Origin: Lolium rigidum
Taxonomy: Eukaryota > Streptophyta > Magnoliopsida > Poales > Poaceae
Reading direction: 5' to 3'
DNA: 64,000 bases
Assembly: GCF_022539505.1 (NCBI RefSeq)
Contig: NC_061512.1
Location: 255,270,510-255,334,509, forward strand
The translations under genes were made by a program, and so were the position numbers. Below are positions 11,385 through 24,150 of this stretch, in pieces (within the stretch, counting starts at the first letter, position 1; every line of letters starts with the position of its first letter). The notes beneath the pieces are model-generated. The model saw only the letters and a program-made list of their open reading frames with translations. It made no database searches and had not been told where the DNA came from.

Positions 11385-13831
11385 GCATCCCCAAGCTTAG
11401 TTCCTGCTCGCCCTCGAGTAGGTAAACGATAAAAAGAGTAATTTCTGTAGTGACATGCTACTTACATAACCTTGATCATACTATTACAAAGCACATGAGA
11501 TGAATGAAGTGACTCAAGGCAATAATCTATAGTTGCTAACAAATAGATAACATATAGCAAAACTTTTCATGAAGAGTACTTTCAAGACAAGCATCAAAAG
11601 TCTTGCACAAGAGTTAACTCATAAAGCAATAAATTCAAAGTAAAGGCATCGAAGCAACACAGAGGAAGATTTAAGTTTCAGCAGTTGCTTTCAACTTTCA
11701 ACATACATATCTCATGCATAATGGTCAACTCAAAGTAATATAATGAATGCGAATAAGCAAGTATGTAAGAATCAGTGCACAGTTGACACAAGTGTTTGCT
11801 TCTAAGATGGAAGGAAGTAGGTAAACTGACTCAACATAAAGTAAAAGAATGGCCCTTCGCAGAGGGAAGCAGGGATTAAATCATGTGCTAGAGCTTTTTA
11901 AGTTTTGAAATCATATAGAGAGTATAAAAGTAAAGTTTTGAGAGGTGTTTGTTGTTGTCAACGAATGGTAGTGGGCACTCTAACCCCCTTGCCAGACAGA
12001 CTTTCAAAGAGCGGCTCCCATGAAGGACGTTATCTCTACCAACAAGATAGATCATCCCTCTTCTCTTTTGTTTACACATGTACTTTAGTTTTTATTTATG
12101 GTTGACACTCCTCCCAACCTTTTGCTTACACAAGCCATGGCTAACCGAATCCTCGGGTGCCTTCCAACATTCACATACCATGAAGGAGTGTCTATTTGCA
12201 AAATTAAGTTGCTTACTGATGAATCGTGGCAAAACATGTGAAGAGAATTATTAATGAAAGTTAATTAATTGGGGCTGGGAACCCCGTTGCCAGCTCTTTT
12301 TGCAAAATTATTGGATAAGCGGATGAAGCCACTAGTCCATTGGTGAAAGCTGCCCAACAAGATTGAAAGATAAAACACCACATATTTTCTCATGAGCTAT
12401 AAAACATTGACACAAATAAGAGATGATAACTTTTGAATTGTTTAAAGGTAGCACATGAAGTATTTACTTGGAATGGCAGAAAATACCACATAGTAGGTAT
12501 TTATGGTGGACACAAATGGCATAGGTTTTGGCTCAAGGTTTTGGATGCACGATAAGCATTTCCTCTCAGTACAAGGCTTTGGCTAGCAAGGTTATTTGAA
12601 GCAAACACAAGTATGAACCGGTACAGACAAAACTTACATAAGAACATATTGCAAGCATCATAATACTCTACATCGTCTTCCTTGTTGCTCAAACACTTTT
12701 ACGAGAAAATATCTAGACCTTAAGAGAGACCAATCATGCAAACCAATTTCAACAAGCTCTACAGTAGTTCTCCACTAATAGGTTTAAACTACATGAAAAA
12801 AAACTTAATCATGATCTACTTGAGAGCTCAAAACAATTGCCAAGTGTCAAATTATTCAAGACAATATGAGGCATTTTCTTGTTTCCAACCAAATAACCAT
12901 AAGTGATGTAGCTTCCAACTTTTATCATTGAACATTAAAAGTAAAACGAAGAACAAGTGTTCATATGAAAAAGCGGAGCGTGTCTCTCTCCCAAACAAGG
13001 ATTGCTAGGATCCGAATTTATTCAAACATAAACAAAAATAAAACACACAGACGCTCCAAGTGAAAACATATGATGTGACCAAATAAAAATATAGTTTCAA
13101 TAGATAAACCTGATAAGTTGATGAAGAAGGGGATGCCTTGGGCATCCCCAAGCTTAGACGCTTGAGTCTTCTTGAAATATGCAGGGATGAACCACGGGGG
13201 CATCCCCAAGCTTAGACTTTTCACTCTTCTTGATCATATATCATCCTCCTCTCTTGACCCTTGAAAACTTCCTTCACACCAAACTTCTCATAAACTTCAT
13301 TAGAGGGGTTAGTACTCAAAAAACTTGAATTCACATTGGTCCTGTAGTGACACATTGCAAGAACTCAATAAAACATTAGCTACAGCTCTCCACGTCTAGA
13401 AAGCCTTGCTTAAAGTCCGCAAGAGACAATGCAAAAAACGAGACGGAATCCGCCAAAACAGAACAGCCAAGAAAGACGAATTTTAAACAGGTACTTCCGT
13501 TGCTCAAATCGGAAAACTCAAAACTAACGGAAAGTTGCGTACATATCCGAGGAACACGCACGTAAATTGGCATAATTTTCTGAGTTACCTACAGAGAAAA
13601 CAGCCCAGATTCGTGACGGATAGAAATCTGTTTCTGCGCAGAAATCCAAATCTAGTATCAACCTTCGATTAGAGGCTTCACTTGGCACAACATTGCAATA
13701 AAATAAAGATAAGGAGAGGTTGCTACAGTAGTAACAACTTCCAAGACTCAACAAAACAGTAGCAAAATAAACACATGGGTTATCTCCCAAGAAGTGCTTT
13801 CTTTATAGCCATTAAGATGGGCTCAGCAGTT
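11385..13831 (-). other. Element B internal non-coding region with polypurine tracts
   Basis: The true polypurine tract is at 11385-11399 (read on the minus strand as taagcttggggatgc). Two internal copies with a hairpin lie near 13130-13215. The rest matches the backbone of elements A, C and D and codes for nothing I recognise. Confidence 0.8.
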
Positions 13832-15191
13832 TTAATGATGCACTCGCAAGAAATAAGAGTTGAAGCAAAATAAAGCATCAAAAAGCAAATTCAAAACACA
13901 TTTAAGTCTACCCCACTTCCTATGCATAGGAATCTTGTACACAAATAAATTCATGAAGAACAAAGTGACAAGCATAAGAAGGTAAAACAAGAGTAACTTC
14001 AAAATTTTCAGCATATAGAGAGGTGTTTTAGTGCCATGCAAATTTCTACAACCATATTTTCCTCTCTCATAATAATTTCCAGTAGCTTCATGAATAAACT
14101 CAACAATATAACTATCACATAAAGCATGTTTCTCATGATCCATAAACACATAATTTTTATCAAGCTCAAAAATAGTGCGATTAAAACTTTCAAACACACT
14201 TTTATCAATAATATAACAAGATGGTTGATCAATCTCAAGAGATATGGGACTCATAGATAATGTCAAGACCTCTCCAATCCCATTTTCATTAGTAGTACAA
14301 TTAATATTATCAAGTAACATAGGACCATCATCAAGAGCTTTATCATAAACATTTGCTACGCAAAATTCTTTAGTACCATGCATTTCGACATCAGGCACAA
14401 ACAAAGCATTATCATAAGATTTATCAAAGTAGCATGGATTATCATATATAACAGTACCATAATTATTCTCACAAGTTTTACTCATAGGGAATATTTCAAG
14501 AGAATCCACAGGAACATAACATTCAACCTCTTTCGGTAAGCATGGAGGACAATCAAATAGTGTAAGAGATAAAGAGTTACTCTCATTAGAAGGTTGGCAT
14601 GGGTAGCTAATCCATTCTTCCTCCTTTTGTTTATCACTCTCCTCTACTTTTTCATCCAATGAGCTTTCAGGTTCATCAATTTCCTCCTCTTTTTCATCCA
14701 ATGAGCTTTCAGGTTCATCAATTTCTTCTTCCACATGTCCCTGCAAATTGTGAGTGCATTCTTGTGCATTAATGAGTCTCTCTTTATAATCAATGATTAT
14801 CAGTGTAACTTTCATTGCAAAAATTAAGGATAGAAGAGACATAATCTTTAAGGTCCTTATAAACAACACAAGTTTCATAATTTTTAACCATGAAGGATTC
14901 TATCTCAGAGGCTCCCATAAATATGACAAATTGTTCTACCTCTTCAAACCCAAAATGAATATAGCTATTCCGATTATAGTTCTTAATTAAAAATTCCTCA
15001 CTAAAGCCACATTGAAATTTAAGATGTTTAGTGTCCTGTTGAGAGCAACAGTTTATATCATGGAGCTTAAGCAAGATTTTAGCAATTGTATTCATTTTTT
15101 CTATCACAGCACTCATCACTTTTCCCGCTCTTGATTCTCTATAATTATTATAATATTCTATAAGCTCCAAATAGGTTGTAGGTTCTCCCAT
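13832..15191 (-). pseudogene. Element B protein with C-terminal hydrophobic segment, one frameshift
   Basis: Two overlapping frames (15191 to 14790, and to 13832) read as one protein of roughly 450 residues split by a single-base indel near 14790-14810. The N-terminal part (MGEPTTYLELIEYYNNY and following) has no counterpart in A or C. The middle has an acidic repeat, EEEIDEPESSLDEK, twice. The C-terminal about 95 residues match A and C: ALCDSYIVEF, YYERGKYGCRN, the hydrophobic LLLFYLLMLVTLFFMNLFVY, KIPMHRK and a final FLRVHH. No catalytic motif is seen. The indel could be real or a consensus error, so pseudogene status is provisional. Confidence 0.7.
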
Positions 15192-15394
15192 AATAACAGT
15201 TTTTTATTTTTAGGTTTTTCAAATTTTTATGGATTTTTGGGTATATGAGGAAAATAAAACAAGACAAAAACAAACTAGACGAAAGTAAATTAAGCAAAAT
15301 AATACTAGACAGAAATAAACTAAGCAAAAAAAAATTAAAATAGAGAGAGAGGTAGAGTGTACTCCCCAGGTGAACTTATGAGTAGAGCTATGCC

Positions 15395-15412
15395 TCCCCG
15401 ACAACGGCGCCA
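15395..15412 (-). other. Primer-binding site of element B
   Basis: On the minus strand this reads TGGCGCCGTTGTCGGGGA, one base from the tRNA-Asp complement seen in element A, just inside the 5' LTR boundary at 15424. Confidence 0.8.
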
Positions 15413-15423
15413 GAAAACAGTCT

Positions 15424-15730
15424 TGATAACCCACAAGTATAGGGGATCGCAACAATCTTCGCGGGTAGTAAAACCCAATTTATTGATTCGACACAAGAGG
15501 AGGTAAAGAATACTTATAAGTCTTAACAACTGAGTTGTCAATTCAGCTGCACCTGGAAAAGCACTAATAACAGGGGTGATGTGAAAGCGACGAGTAGTAT
15601 GAGAGCAATAGTAACGAGTAACACGGCAGCGAGAGAAATAACACAGGAGCAATGGCACCGGAAAATAGTTGATACTACTTCCAATGACATGTAGAACGAG
15701 TATATAATGATGAGAGATGGACCGGGGTTC
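15424..15730 (-). repeat. Element B 5' LTR, inner part
   Basis: Starts tgataaccc next to the primer-binding site and stops at GGTTC (15726-15730), the duplication created by element C. It resumes at 22477. Confidence 0.92.
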
Positions 15731-17330
15731 TGATGGCGTGTATTTCACACGTTCGTTGGGCAACCCCAAGAGGAAGGTATGATGAGCACAGCAGCAAGTT
15801 TTCCCTCAGAAAGAAACCAAGGTTTATCGAACCAGGAGGAGCCAAGAAGCACGTTGAAGGTTGATGGCGGCGAGATGTAGTGCGGCGCAACACCGGAGAT
15901 TCCGGCGCCAACGTGGAACCTGCACAACACAACCAAGCTACTTTGCCCCAACGAAACAGTGAGGTTGTCAATCTCACCGGCTTGCTTGTAACAAAGGATT
16001 AACCGTATTGTGTGGAATATGATTGTTTGCGAGAGAAAACAGTAGAACAAGTATTGCAGTAGATTGTATTTCGAGTAAAGAGAATTGGACCGGGGTCCAC
16101 AGTTCACTAGAGGTGTCTCTCCCATAAGACGAACAGCATGTTGGGTGAACAAATTACGGTTGGGCAATTGACAAATAAAGAGAGCATGACAATGCACATA
16201 CATATCATGATGAGTATAGTGAGATTTAATTGGGCATTACGACAAAGTACATAGACCGCCATCCAACCGCATCTATGCCTAAAAAGTCCACCTTCAGGTT
16301 ATCATCCGAACCCCCTCCGGTATTAAGTTGCAAAGCAACGGACAATTGCATTAAGTATGGTGCGTAATGTAATCAACAACTACATCCTTAGACATAGCAT
16401 CAATGTTTTATCCCTAGTGGCAACGACACAACACAACCTTAGAACTTTCATCACATTGTCCCAGTGTCAATGCGGGCATGAACCCACTATCGAGCATAAG
16501 TACTCCCTCTTGGAGTTAAAAGCATCTACTTGGCCAGAGCATCTACTAATAACGGAGAGCATGCAAGATCATAAACAACACATAAGCATAACTTTGATAA
16601 TCAACATAACAAGTATTCTCTATTCATCGGATCCCAACAAACGCAACATATAGAATTACATATAGATGATCTTGATCATGATAGGCAGCTCACAAGATCC
16701 GACAATGATAGCACAATGGGGAGAAGACAACCATCTAGCTACTGCTATGGACCCATAGTCCAGGGGTAGACTACTCACTCATCACTCCGGAGGCGACCAT
16801 GGCGGTGTAGAGTCCTCCGGGAGATGAATCCCCTCTCGGCGAGGGTGCCGGAGGCGATCTCCAGGATCCCCCGAGATGGGATCGGCGGCGACGGCGTCTC
16901 GGTAATGTTTTCCGTATCGTGGCTCTCGGTGCTGGGGGTTTCGTCACGGAGGCTATTTGTAGGCGGAAGGGCAGGTCAAGAGGCGGCACGGGGGCCCACA
17001 CCACGGGCCGGCGCGGCCAAGGGGGGCCGCGCCGCCCTAGGGTTTGGCGCCCCTGTGGCCCCTCTTCGTCTCTCCTTCGGACTTCCGGAAGCTTCGTGAG
17101 AAAATAGGCCTCACGGGCTTTTATTTCGTCCAATTCCGAGAATATTTCTTTACTAGGATTTCCGAAACCAAAAACAGCAGAAAACGAGCAAGCGGCACTT
17201 CGGCATCTTGTTAATAGGTTAGTTCCGAGAAAATGCACGAATATGACATAAAGTGTGCATAAAACATGTAGATAACATCAATAATGTGGCATGGAACACA
17301 AGAAATTATCGATACGTTGGAGACGTATCA
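15731..17330 (-). repeat. Element C 3' LTR
   Basis: Plus-strand ends are tgatggcgtg and gagacgtatca. It is adjacent to the polypurine tract gcatccccaagctta at 17331. Confidence 0.93.
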
Positions 17331-19929
17331 GCATCCCCAAGCTTAGTTCTGCTCGTCCCGAGCGGGTAAAACGATAACAAAGATAATTTACGGAGTGACA
17401 TGCCATCATAAACTTGATCATACTATTTGTAAAGCATATGTAGTGAATGCAGCGATCAAAACAATGGTGATGACATGAGTAAACAAGTGAATCATAAAGC
17501 AAAGACTTTTCATGAATAGCACTTCAAGACAAGCATCAATAAGTCTTGCATAAGAGTTAACTCATAAAGCAATAATTCAAAGTAAAGGTATTGAAGCAAC
17601 ACAAAAGAAGATTAAGTTTCAGCGGTTGCTTTCAACTTGTAACATGTATATCTCATGGATATTGTCAACATAGAGTAATATAATAAGTGCAATAAGCAAG
17701 TATGTAAGAATCAATGCACAGTTCACACAAGTGTTTGCTTCTTGAGGTGGAGAGAAATAGGTGAACTGACTCAACATTGAAAGTAAAAGAATGGTCCTCA
17801 TAGAGGAAAAGCATCGATTGCTATATTTGTGCTAGAGCTTTGATTTTGAAAACATGAAACAATTTTGTCAACGGTAGTAATAAAGCATATGCATCATGTA
17901 AATTATATCTTATAAGTTGCAAGCCTCATGCATAGTGTACTAATAGTGCTCGCACCTTGTCCTAATTAGCTTGGACTACCTGGATTATCACCGCAATACA
18001 TATGCTTTAACCAAGTATCACAAAGGGGTACCTCTATGCCGACTGTACAAAGGTCTAAGGAGAAAGCTCGCATTTGGATTTCTCGCTTTTGATTATTCTC
18101 AACTTAGACATCCATACCGGGACAACATAGACAACAGATAATGGACTCCTCTTTTAATGCTTTAAGCATTCAACAACAATTAATTCTTTTCTCATTAGAG
18201 ATTTGAGGATGTTTGTCCAAAACTGAAACTTCCACCATGGAACATGGCTTTAGTTAGCGGCCCAATGTTCTTCTCTCACAATATGCATGCTCAAACCATT
18301 CAACTCGGTGTAGATCGCCCTTACTTCGGACAAGACGAACATGCATAGCAACTCACATGAAATTCAACAACAAGTTGATGGCGTTCCCCAGTAAACATGG
18401 TTATCGCACAACAAGCAACTTAATAAGAGATAAAGTGCATAATTACATATTCAATATCACAATAGTTTTTAAGCTATTTGTCCCATGAGCTATATATTGC
18501 AAAGGTGAATGATGGAATTTTAAAGGTAGCACTCAAGCAATTTACTTTGGAATGGCTGGAAAATACCATGTAGTAGGTAGGTATGGTGGACACAAATGGC
18601 ATAGTGGTTGGCTCAAGTATTTTGGATGCATGAGAAGTATTCCCTCTCGATACAAGGTTTAGGCTAGCAAGGTTATTTGAGGCAAACACAAGGATGAACT
18701 AGTACAGCAAAACTCACATAAAAGACATATTGAAAGCATTATAATACTCTATACCGTCTTCCTTGTTGTTCAAACTCAAAACTAGAAATTATCTAGACCT
18801 TAGAGAAACCAAATATGCAAACCAAATTTTAGCATGCTCTATGTATTTCTTCATTAATGGGTGCAAAGCATATGATGCAAGAGCTTAAACATGAGCACAA
18901 CAATTGCCAAGTATCACATTACCCAAAACATTTATAGCAATTACTACATGTATCATTTTCCAATTCCAACCATATAACAATTTAACGAAGGAGAAACTTC
19001 GCCATGAATACTATGAGTAGAAACCAAGGACATATTTGTCCATATGCTACAGCGGAGTGTGTATCTCTCCCATAAAGTGAATGCTAGGATCCATTTTATT
19101 CAAACAAAACAAAAACAAAAACAAAACGACGCTCCAAGAAAAAGCACATAAGATGTGGCCGAATAAAAATGTAGTTTCGGGGAGGAACCTGATAATTTGT
19201 TGATGAAGAAGGGGATGCCTTGGGCATCCCCAAGCTTAGACGCTTGAGTCTTCTTGATATATGCAGGGGTGAACCACCGGGTGCATCCCCAAGCTTAGAG
19301 CTTTTCACTCTCCTTGATCATGTTGCATCATACTCCTCTCTTGATCCTTGAAAACTTCCTCCACACCAAACTCGAAACAACTCATTAGAGGGTTAGTGCA
19401 CAATATAAATTGACATATTCAGAGGTGACACAATCATTCTTAACACTTCTGGACATTGCATAATGCTACTGGACATTAGTGGATCAAAGAAATTCATCCA
19501 ACATAGCGAAAGAGGCAATGCGAAATAAAAGGCAGAATCTGTCAAAACAGAACAGTTCGTATTGACGAATTTTAAAATGGCACCAGACTTGCTCAAATGA
19601 AAATGCTCAAATTGAATGAAAGTTGCGTACATATCTGAGGATCATGCACGTAAATTGGCATAATTTTCTGAGCTTCCTGCAGGGCAGTGGGCTCAGATTC
19701 GTGACAGCAAAGAAATCTGGAACTGCGCAGTAATCCAAATCTAGTACTTACTTTTCTATCAACGGCTTAACTTGGCACAACAAAACTCAAAACTAAGATA
19801 AGGAGAGGTTGCTACAGTAGTAAACAACTTCGAAGACACAAAATAAAAACAAAGTACTGTAGGTAAAAACACATGGGTTATCTCCCAAGAAGTTCTTTCT
19901 TTATAGCCATTAAGATGGGCTCAGCAGTT
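17331..19929 (-). other. Element C internal non-coding region
   Basis: Backbone shared with A, B and D. It holds the duplicated internal polypurine motif (tccccaagctt at 19227 and 19286) and the ggggatgcc hairpin near 19211-19231. No protein gene seen. Confidence 0.8.
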
Positions 19930-20607
19930 TTAATGATGCACTCGCAAGAAATAGTAGTTGAAGCAAAAGAGAGCATCAAGAGGCAAATTCAAAACAAATT
20001 TAAGTCTAACATGCTTCCTATGCATAGGAATCTTGTAAATAAACAAGTTCATGAAGAGCAAAGTGACAAGCATAGGAAGATAAAACAAGTGTAGCTTCAA
20101 AAATTTCAGCACATAGAGAGGCATTTTAGTAACATGAAAATTTCTACAACCATATTTTCCTCTCTCATAATAACTTTCAGTAGTATCATGAGCAAACTCA
20201 ACAATATAACTATCACATAAAGCATTCTTATCATGAGTCTCATGCATAAAATTATTACTCTCCACATAGGCATAATCAATTTTATTAGTTGTAGTGGGAG
20301 CAAATTCAACAAAGTAGCTATCATTATTATTCTCATCAAATGTAGGAGGCATAGTATAATCATAAAAGAAAATTTTCTCCTCAATGCTTGGGGGACTAAA
20401 AAGATCATGCTCATCAGAGCCAGCTTCCCCAAGCTTAGAATTTTCCATAGCATTAGCAACAATGGTGTTCAAAGCATCCATAGTAATAACATTCCCATTA
20501 GCATGCATATAAAGTTCCATGGGTTTTTTAATTCTCTCTTCAAACACATCATGTCCTAATTCAAGATAAAGTTCATAAAGATCTCTCATATTTTTGTTGT
20601 TTTCCAT
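19930..20607 (-). CDS. Element C protein of unknown function with C-terminal hydrophobic segment
   Basis: Intact 225-residue frame, closely similar to the element A protein: shared IKKPME, ENSKLGEAG, DEHD(L/I)FSPPSIEEKI, NDSYFVEFAPTTTNKIDYAY, NALCDSYIVEFAHD, ERGKYGCRNFHVTK, the hydrophobic LKLHLFYLPMLVTLLFMNLF, KIPMHRKHVRLK and FLRVHH. Compared with A it lacks about 20 residues of the acidic repeat region. The start (MENNKNMRDLYEL) lies about 260 bp inside the 5' LTR. Function unknown; conserved coding in independent elements is the main evidence that it is a real protein. Confidence 0.75.
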   Translation of the reverse strand: MENNKNMRDLYELYLELGHDVFEERIKKPMELYMHANGNVITMDALNTIVANAMENSKLGEAGSDEHDLFSPPSIEEKIFFYDYTMPPTFDENNNDSYFVEFAPTTTNKIDYAYVESNNFMHETHDKNALCDSYIVEFAHDTTESYYERGKYGCRNFHVTKMPLYVLKFLKLHLFYLPMLVTLLFMNLFIYKIPMHRKHVRLKFVLNLPLDALFCFNYYFLRVHH

Positions 20608-20840
20608 TATGCTTAACTAGTGAAATAAAAACATGCATGATATTAAGTAAAGTAAAACAAGTAACTAATTTTTTTGTGTTTTTGATATAGCAAACAAGAC
20701 AGTAAATAAAGTAAAGCTAGCAACTAATTTTTTTGTGTTTTGATATAATGCAGCAAACAAAGTAGTAAATAAAATAAAGCAAGACAAAAACAAAGTAAAG
20801 AGATTGGGAAGTGGAGACTCCCCTTGCGGCGTGTCTTGAT

Positions 20841-20858
20841 CTCCCCGACAACGGCGCC
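20841..20858 (-). other. Primer-binding site of element C
   Basis: ctccccgacaacggcgcc on the plus strand, the tRNA-Asp complement with two changes, 12 bp inside the 5' LTR. Confidence 0.7.
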
Positions 20859-20870
20859 GGAAAATATGCT

Positions 20871-22471
20871 TGATGGCGTGTATTTCACACGTTCGTTGGG
20901 CAACCCCAAGAGGAAGGTATGATGAGCACAGCGGCAAGTTTTCCCTCGAGAAAGAAACCAAGGTTTATCGAACCAGGAGAAGCCAAGAAGCACGTTAAAG
21001 GTTGATGGCGGCGAGATGTAGTGCGGCGCAACACCAGAGATTCCGGCGCCAACGAGGAAAATGCACAACACAACCAAGCTACTTTGCCCCAACGAAACGA
21101 GTGAGGTTGTCAATCTCACCGGCTTGCTGTAACAAAGGATTAACCGTATTGTGTGGAATATGATTGTTTGCGGAGAAAACGGTAGAACAAGTATTGCGAG
21201 TAGATTGTATTTCGAGTAAAGAGAATTGGACCGGGGTCCACAGTTCACTAGAGGTGTCTCTCCCATAAGACGAACGAGCATGTTGGGTGAACAAATTACG
21301 GTTGGGCAATTGACAAATAAAGAGAGCATGACAATGCACATACATATCATGATGAGTATAGTGAGATTTAATTGGGCATTACGACAAAGTACATAGACCG
21401 CCATCCAAGCGCATCTATGCCTAAAAAGTCCACCTTCGGGTTATCATCCGAACCCCTCCGGTATTAAGTTGCAAAGCAACGGACAATTGCATTAAGTATG
21501 GTGCGTAATGTAATCAACAACTACATCCTTAGACATAGCATCAATGTTTTATCCCTAGTGGCAACGAGCACAACACAACCTTAGAACTTTACGTCACTTG
21601 TCCCAGGTGTCAATGCAGGCATGAACCCACTATCGAGCATAAGTACTCCCTCTTGGAGTTAAAAGCATCTACTTGGCCAGAGCATCTACTAATAACGGAG
21701 AGCATGCAAGATCATAAACAACACATAAGCATAACTTTGATAATCAACATAACAAGTATTCTCTATTCATCGGATCCCAACAAACGCAACATATAGAATT
21801 ACATATAGATGATCTTGATCATGATAGGCAGCTCACAAGATCCGACAATGATAGCACAATGGGGAGAAGACAACCATCTAGCTACCGCTATGGACCCATA
21901 GTCCAGGGGTAGACTACTCACTCATCACTCCGGAGGCGACCATGGCGGTGTAGAGTCCTCCGGGAGATGAATCCCTCTCCCGGCAGGGTGCCGGAGGCGA
22001 TCTCCGAGGATCCCCCGAGATGGGATCGGCGGCGACGGCGTCTCGGTAATGTTTTCCGTATCGTGGCTCTCGGTGCGGGGGTTTCGTCACGGAGGCTATT
22101 TGTAGGCGGAAGGGCAGGTCAAGAGGCGGCACGGGGGGCCCACACCACGGGCCGGCGCGGCCAAGGGGGGGCCGCGCCGCCCTAGGGTTTGGCGCCCCGT
22201 GGCCCCTCTTCGTCTCTCCTTCGGACTTCGGAAGCTTCGTGAGAAAATAGGCCTCCGGGCTTTTATTTCGTCCAATTCCGAGAATATTTCTTTACTAGGA
22301 TTTACTGAAACCAAAAACAGCGAGAACAACGAAGCGGCACTTCGGCATCTTGTTAATAGGTTAGTTCCAGAAAATGCACGAATATGACATAAAGTGTGCA
22401 TAAAACATGTAGATAACATCAATAATGTGGCATGGAACACAAGAAATTATCGATACGTTGGAGACGTATCA
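20871..22471 (-). repeat. Element C 5' LTR
   Basis: Partner of 15731-17330, nearly identical. Several of the differences are indels at CAG/CTG, for example tgtcccaggtgtcaatg here versus tgtcccagtgtcaatg in the other copy. Confidence 0.93.
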
Positions 22472-22476
22472 GGTTC

Positions 22477-23700
22477 CAAGCGATCTACACTAGTGGTAAT
22501 TCTCCAATAACAAGTGTTGGGTGAACAAATTACAGTTGGGAAATTGACAGGATTGATAAGGCATTAAGACAAAACATCAATTCATTAATCATGTAGGCAT
22601 GTTTTCCATATTTAGTCATACGTGCTCGCAATGAGAAACTTGTACAACATCTTTTGTCCTACCAGCCGGTGGCAGCCGGGCCTCTAGGGAATCTACTGGA
22701 AATTAAGGTACTCCTTTTAATAGAGCACCGGAGCAAAGCATTAACACTCCGTGAAAACATGTGATCCTCACATCACCGCCATCCCCTCCGGTTGTCCCTA
22801 TTTCTGTCACTTCGGGGCCTTTGGTTCCGGACGAGTGACATGTGCATACAACTTGTAGATACAATCTAAGCAATAAGTATAGAGCTTAAATCTAAGATCA
22901 TGCCACTCGGGCCCTAGTGACAAGCATTAAGCATAACAAGATTGCAGCAACAATAACTTCATAAACTTTGTAGATAGACAATCATAACGTAACAATCCAT
23001 CGGATCCCGACAAACACAACACCGATTACATCAGATGAATCTCAATCATGTAAGGCAGCTCATGAGATCATTGTATTGAAGTACATGGGGAGAGAATACC
23101 AACTAGCTACAGCTAGAACCCGTAGTCCATGGGGGAACTACTCACGGAGCATGATGGTGGCGGTGGCGTCGATGGAGATGGCTTCCGGGGGCACTTCCCC
23201 GTCCCGGCAGGGTGCCGGAACAGAGACTTATGTCCCCCGAAACGGAGTTTCGCGATGGTGGCGGCGCCCCTAGAGTCTTTCTGGAGTTTCGTCAAAAAGT
23301 ACTGCGTTTTTAGGTCGAAAGGGCTTAAATAGGCGAAGAGGCGGCGCAGGAGGGGCGACAGGGTGGCCCCACACCAGGCCGGCGCGGCCAGGGTGTGGCC
23401 CGCGCAACCCACCTGTGTGGTGGCCCCTGGCTCTCCTCCGACTCCCCTTCGGTGTTCTGGAGCCTCCCGGGGAAAATAAGATCTTTGGCGTTGATTTCGT
23501 CCAATTCCGAGAATATTGCCCGAACAGCCTTTCTGGAACCAAAAACAACGTGAAAACGAGAACCGGCACTGTGGCATCTCGTTAATAGGTTAGTTCCGGA
23601 AAATGCATAAAAACATTATAAAGTGCAAGCAAAACATGTAAGTATTATCATAAAACAAGCATGGAACATCAGAAATTATAGGTACGTTGGAGACGTATCA
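22477..23700 (-). repeat. Element B 5' LTR, outer part
   Basis: Completes the LTR begun at 15424. It contains the uninterrupted version of the site into which element A jumped in the other LTR. Confidence 0.92.
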
Positions 23701-23705
23701 CCCCG

Positions 23706-23964
23706 CAGTCTACCTGCCCCGCTCCTCTCCTGCTCCGCTCTGGGTACCGCCCGTAGAGCCCAACAGTGTCCCAGATCGGCCTGCCCCGCGCGGCTGCCAG
23801 GCCACCTCACGCGCTGCCAGTCTAGTTCCCCAGGCCGCCTGGCCCAGCTCGCCGCCAGCCCGCCCCACACGCGCTGCGGCCTCGCTTGCGAGGAGAGCAA
23901 GAGCTCGACGCGGTCTTCCCGGCCACACGTGCTCCCTCGCCACGTCATCCCTGCGGGCATCACC
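23706..23964. other. GC-rich right flank of element B
   Basis: Pro/Ala-rich in all frames and not recognised. Joined to 2995-3155 it would form the pre-insertion sequence. Confidence 0.4.
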
Positions 23965-24150
23965 TCATCGATACGTGCTCCGATGGTGGGGACGACTGTG
24001 GCGCCATTTGCGATCCCATGCGTTACCAAGCTACATGAGTGCAGCGTTACGTTTAGGGAGAAGGAGTCGCCGACGAGCCAGATCCATGTGACCTTCAAGA
24101 GCGGCACAATGGAGATCCCGCTCCTGGTCATCAACGGCGGTACACCAACT
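23965..24150 (+). pseudogene. DUF247 gene fragment (middle part)
   Basis: About 60 codons reading [19 protein letters not shown], then [21 protein letters not shown] and LLVINGGT. These align with SSIRARMIGTATTAPLAIPC, VTFRENASPAGQFDVTFQDGT and QAINAGT of the DUF247 gene at 26276-27686. It keeps the frame but has neither start nor end and runs directly into Copia reverse transcriptase sequence. Confidence 0.85.

Larger units (their letters stand above)
15731..22471 (-). mobile_element. Element C: full-length non-autonomous LTR retrotransposon
   Basis: LTRs 15731-17330 (1600 bp) and 20871-22471 (1601 bp), flanked by GGTTC at 15726-15730 and 22472-22476. It is inserted into the 5' LTR of element B, whose two parts join perfectly when C is removed. 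On the minus strand: a primer-binding site near 20841-20858, one reading frame (19930-20607), an internal polypurine pair (about 19206-19296) and a polypurine tract (17331-17345). It shares its interior with A but its LTR type with D and E. No gag or pol. Confidence 0.95.
3161..23700 (-). mobile_element. Element B: full-length non-autonomous Gypsy-type LTR retrotransposon, host of A and C
   Basis: Both LTRs and a 5-bp target-site duplication CCCCG (3156-3160 and 23701-23705) are present. On the minus strand the 5' LTR is 22477-23700 plus 15424-15730, the internal region is 11385-15423, and the 3' LTR is 10586-11384 plus 3161-3894. The LTRs are 1531 and 1533 bp after removing nested elements, and end in TG...CA apart from one terminal change at 11384. 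There is a primer-binding site at 15395-15412, a polypurine tract at 11385-11399 and one protein reading frame (13832-15191). No gag, protease, reverse transcriptase or integrase is visible, so movement must have depended on another element's enzymes. Superfamily is inferred from its relation to element D, which has Gypsy-like gag and protease. Confidence 0.92.

Noticed and set aside
20724..21404. 226-codon frame in element C
   Set aside because: It lies mainly in the LTR, and equivalent frames recur in the other LTR copies as a by-product of conserved non-coding sequence.
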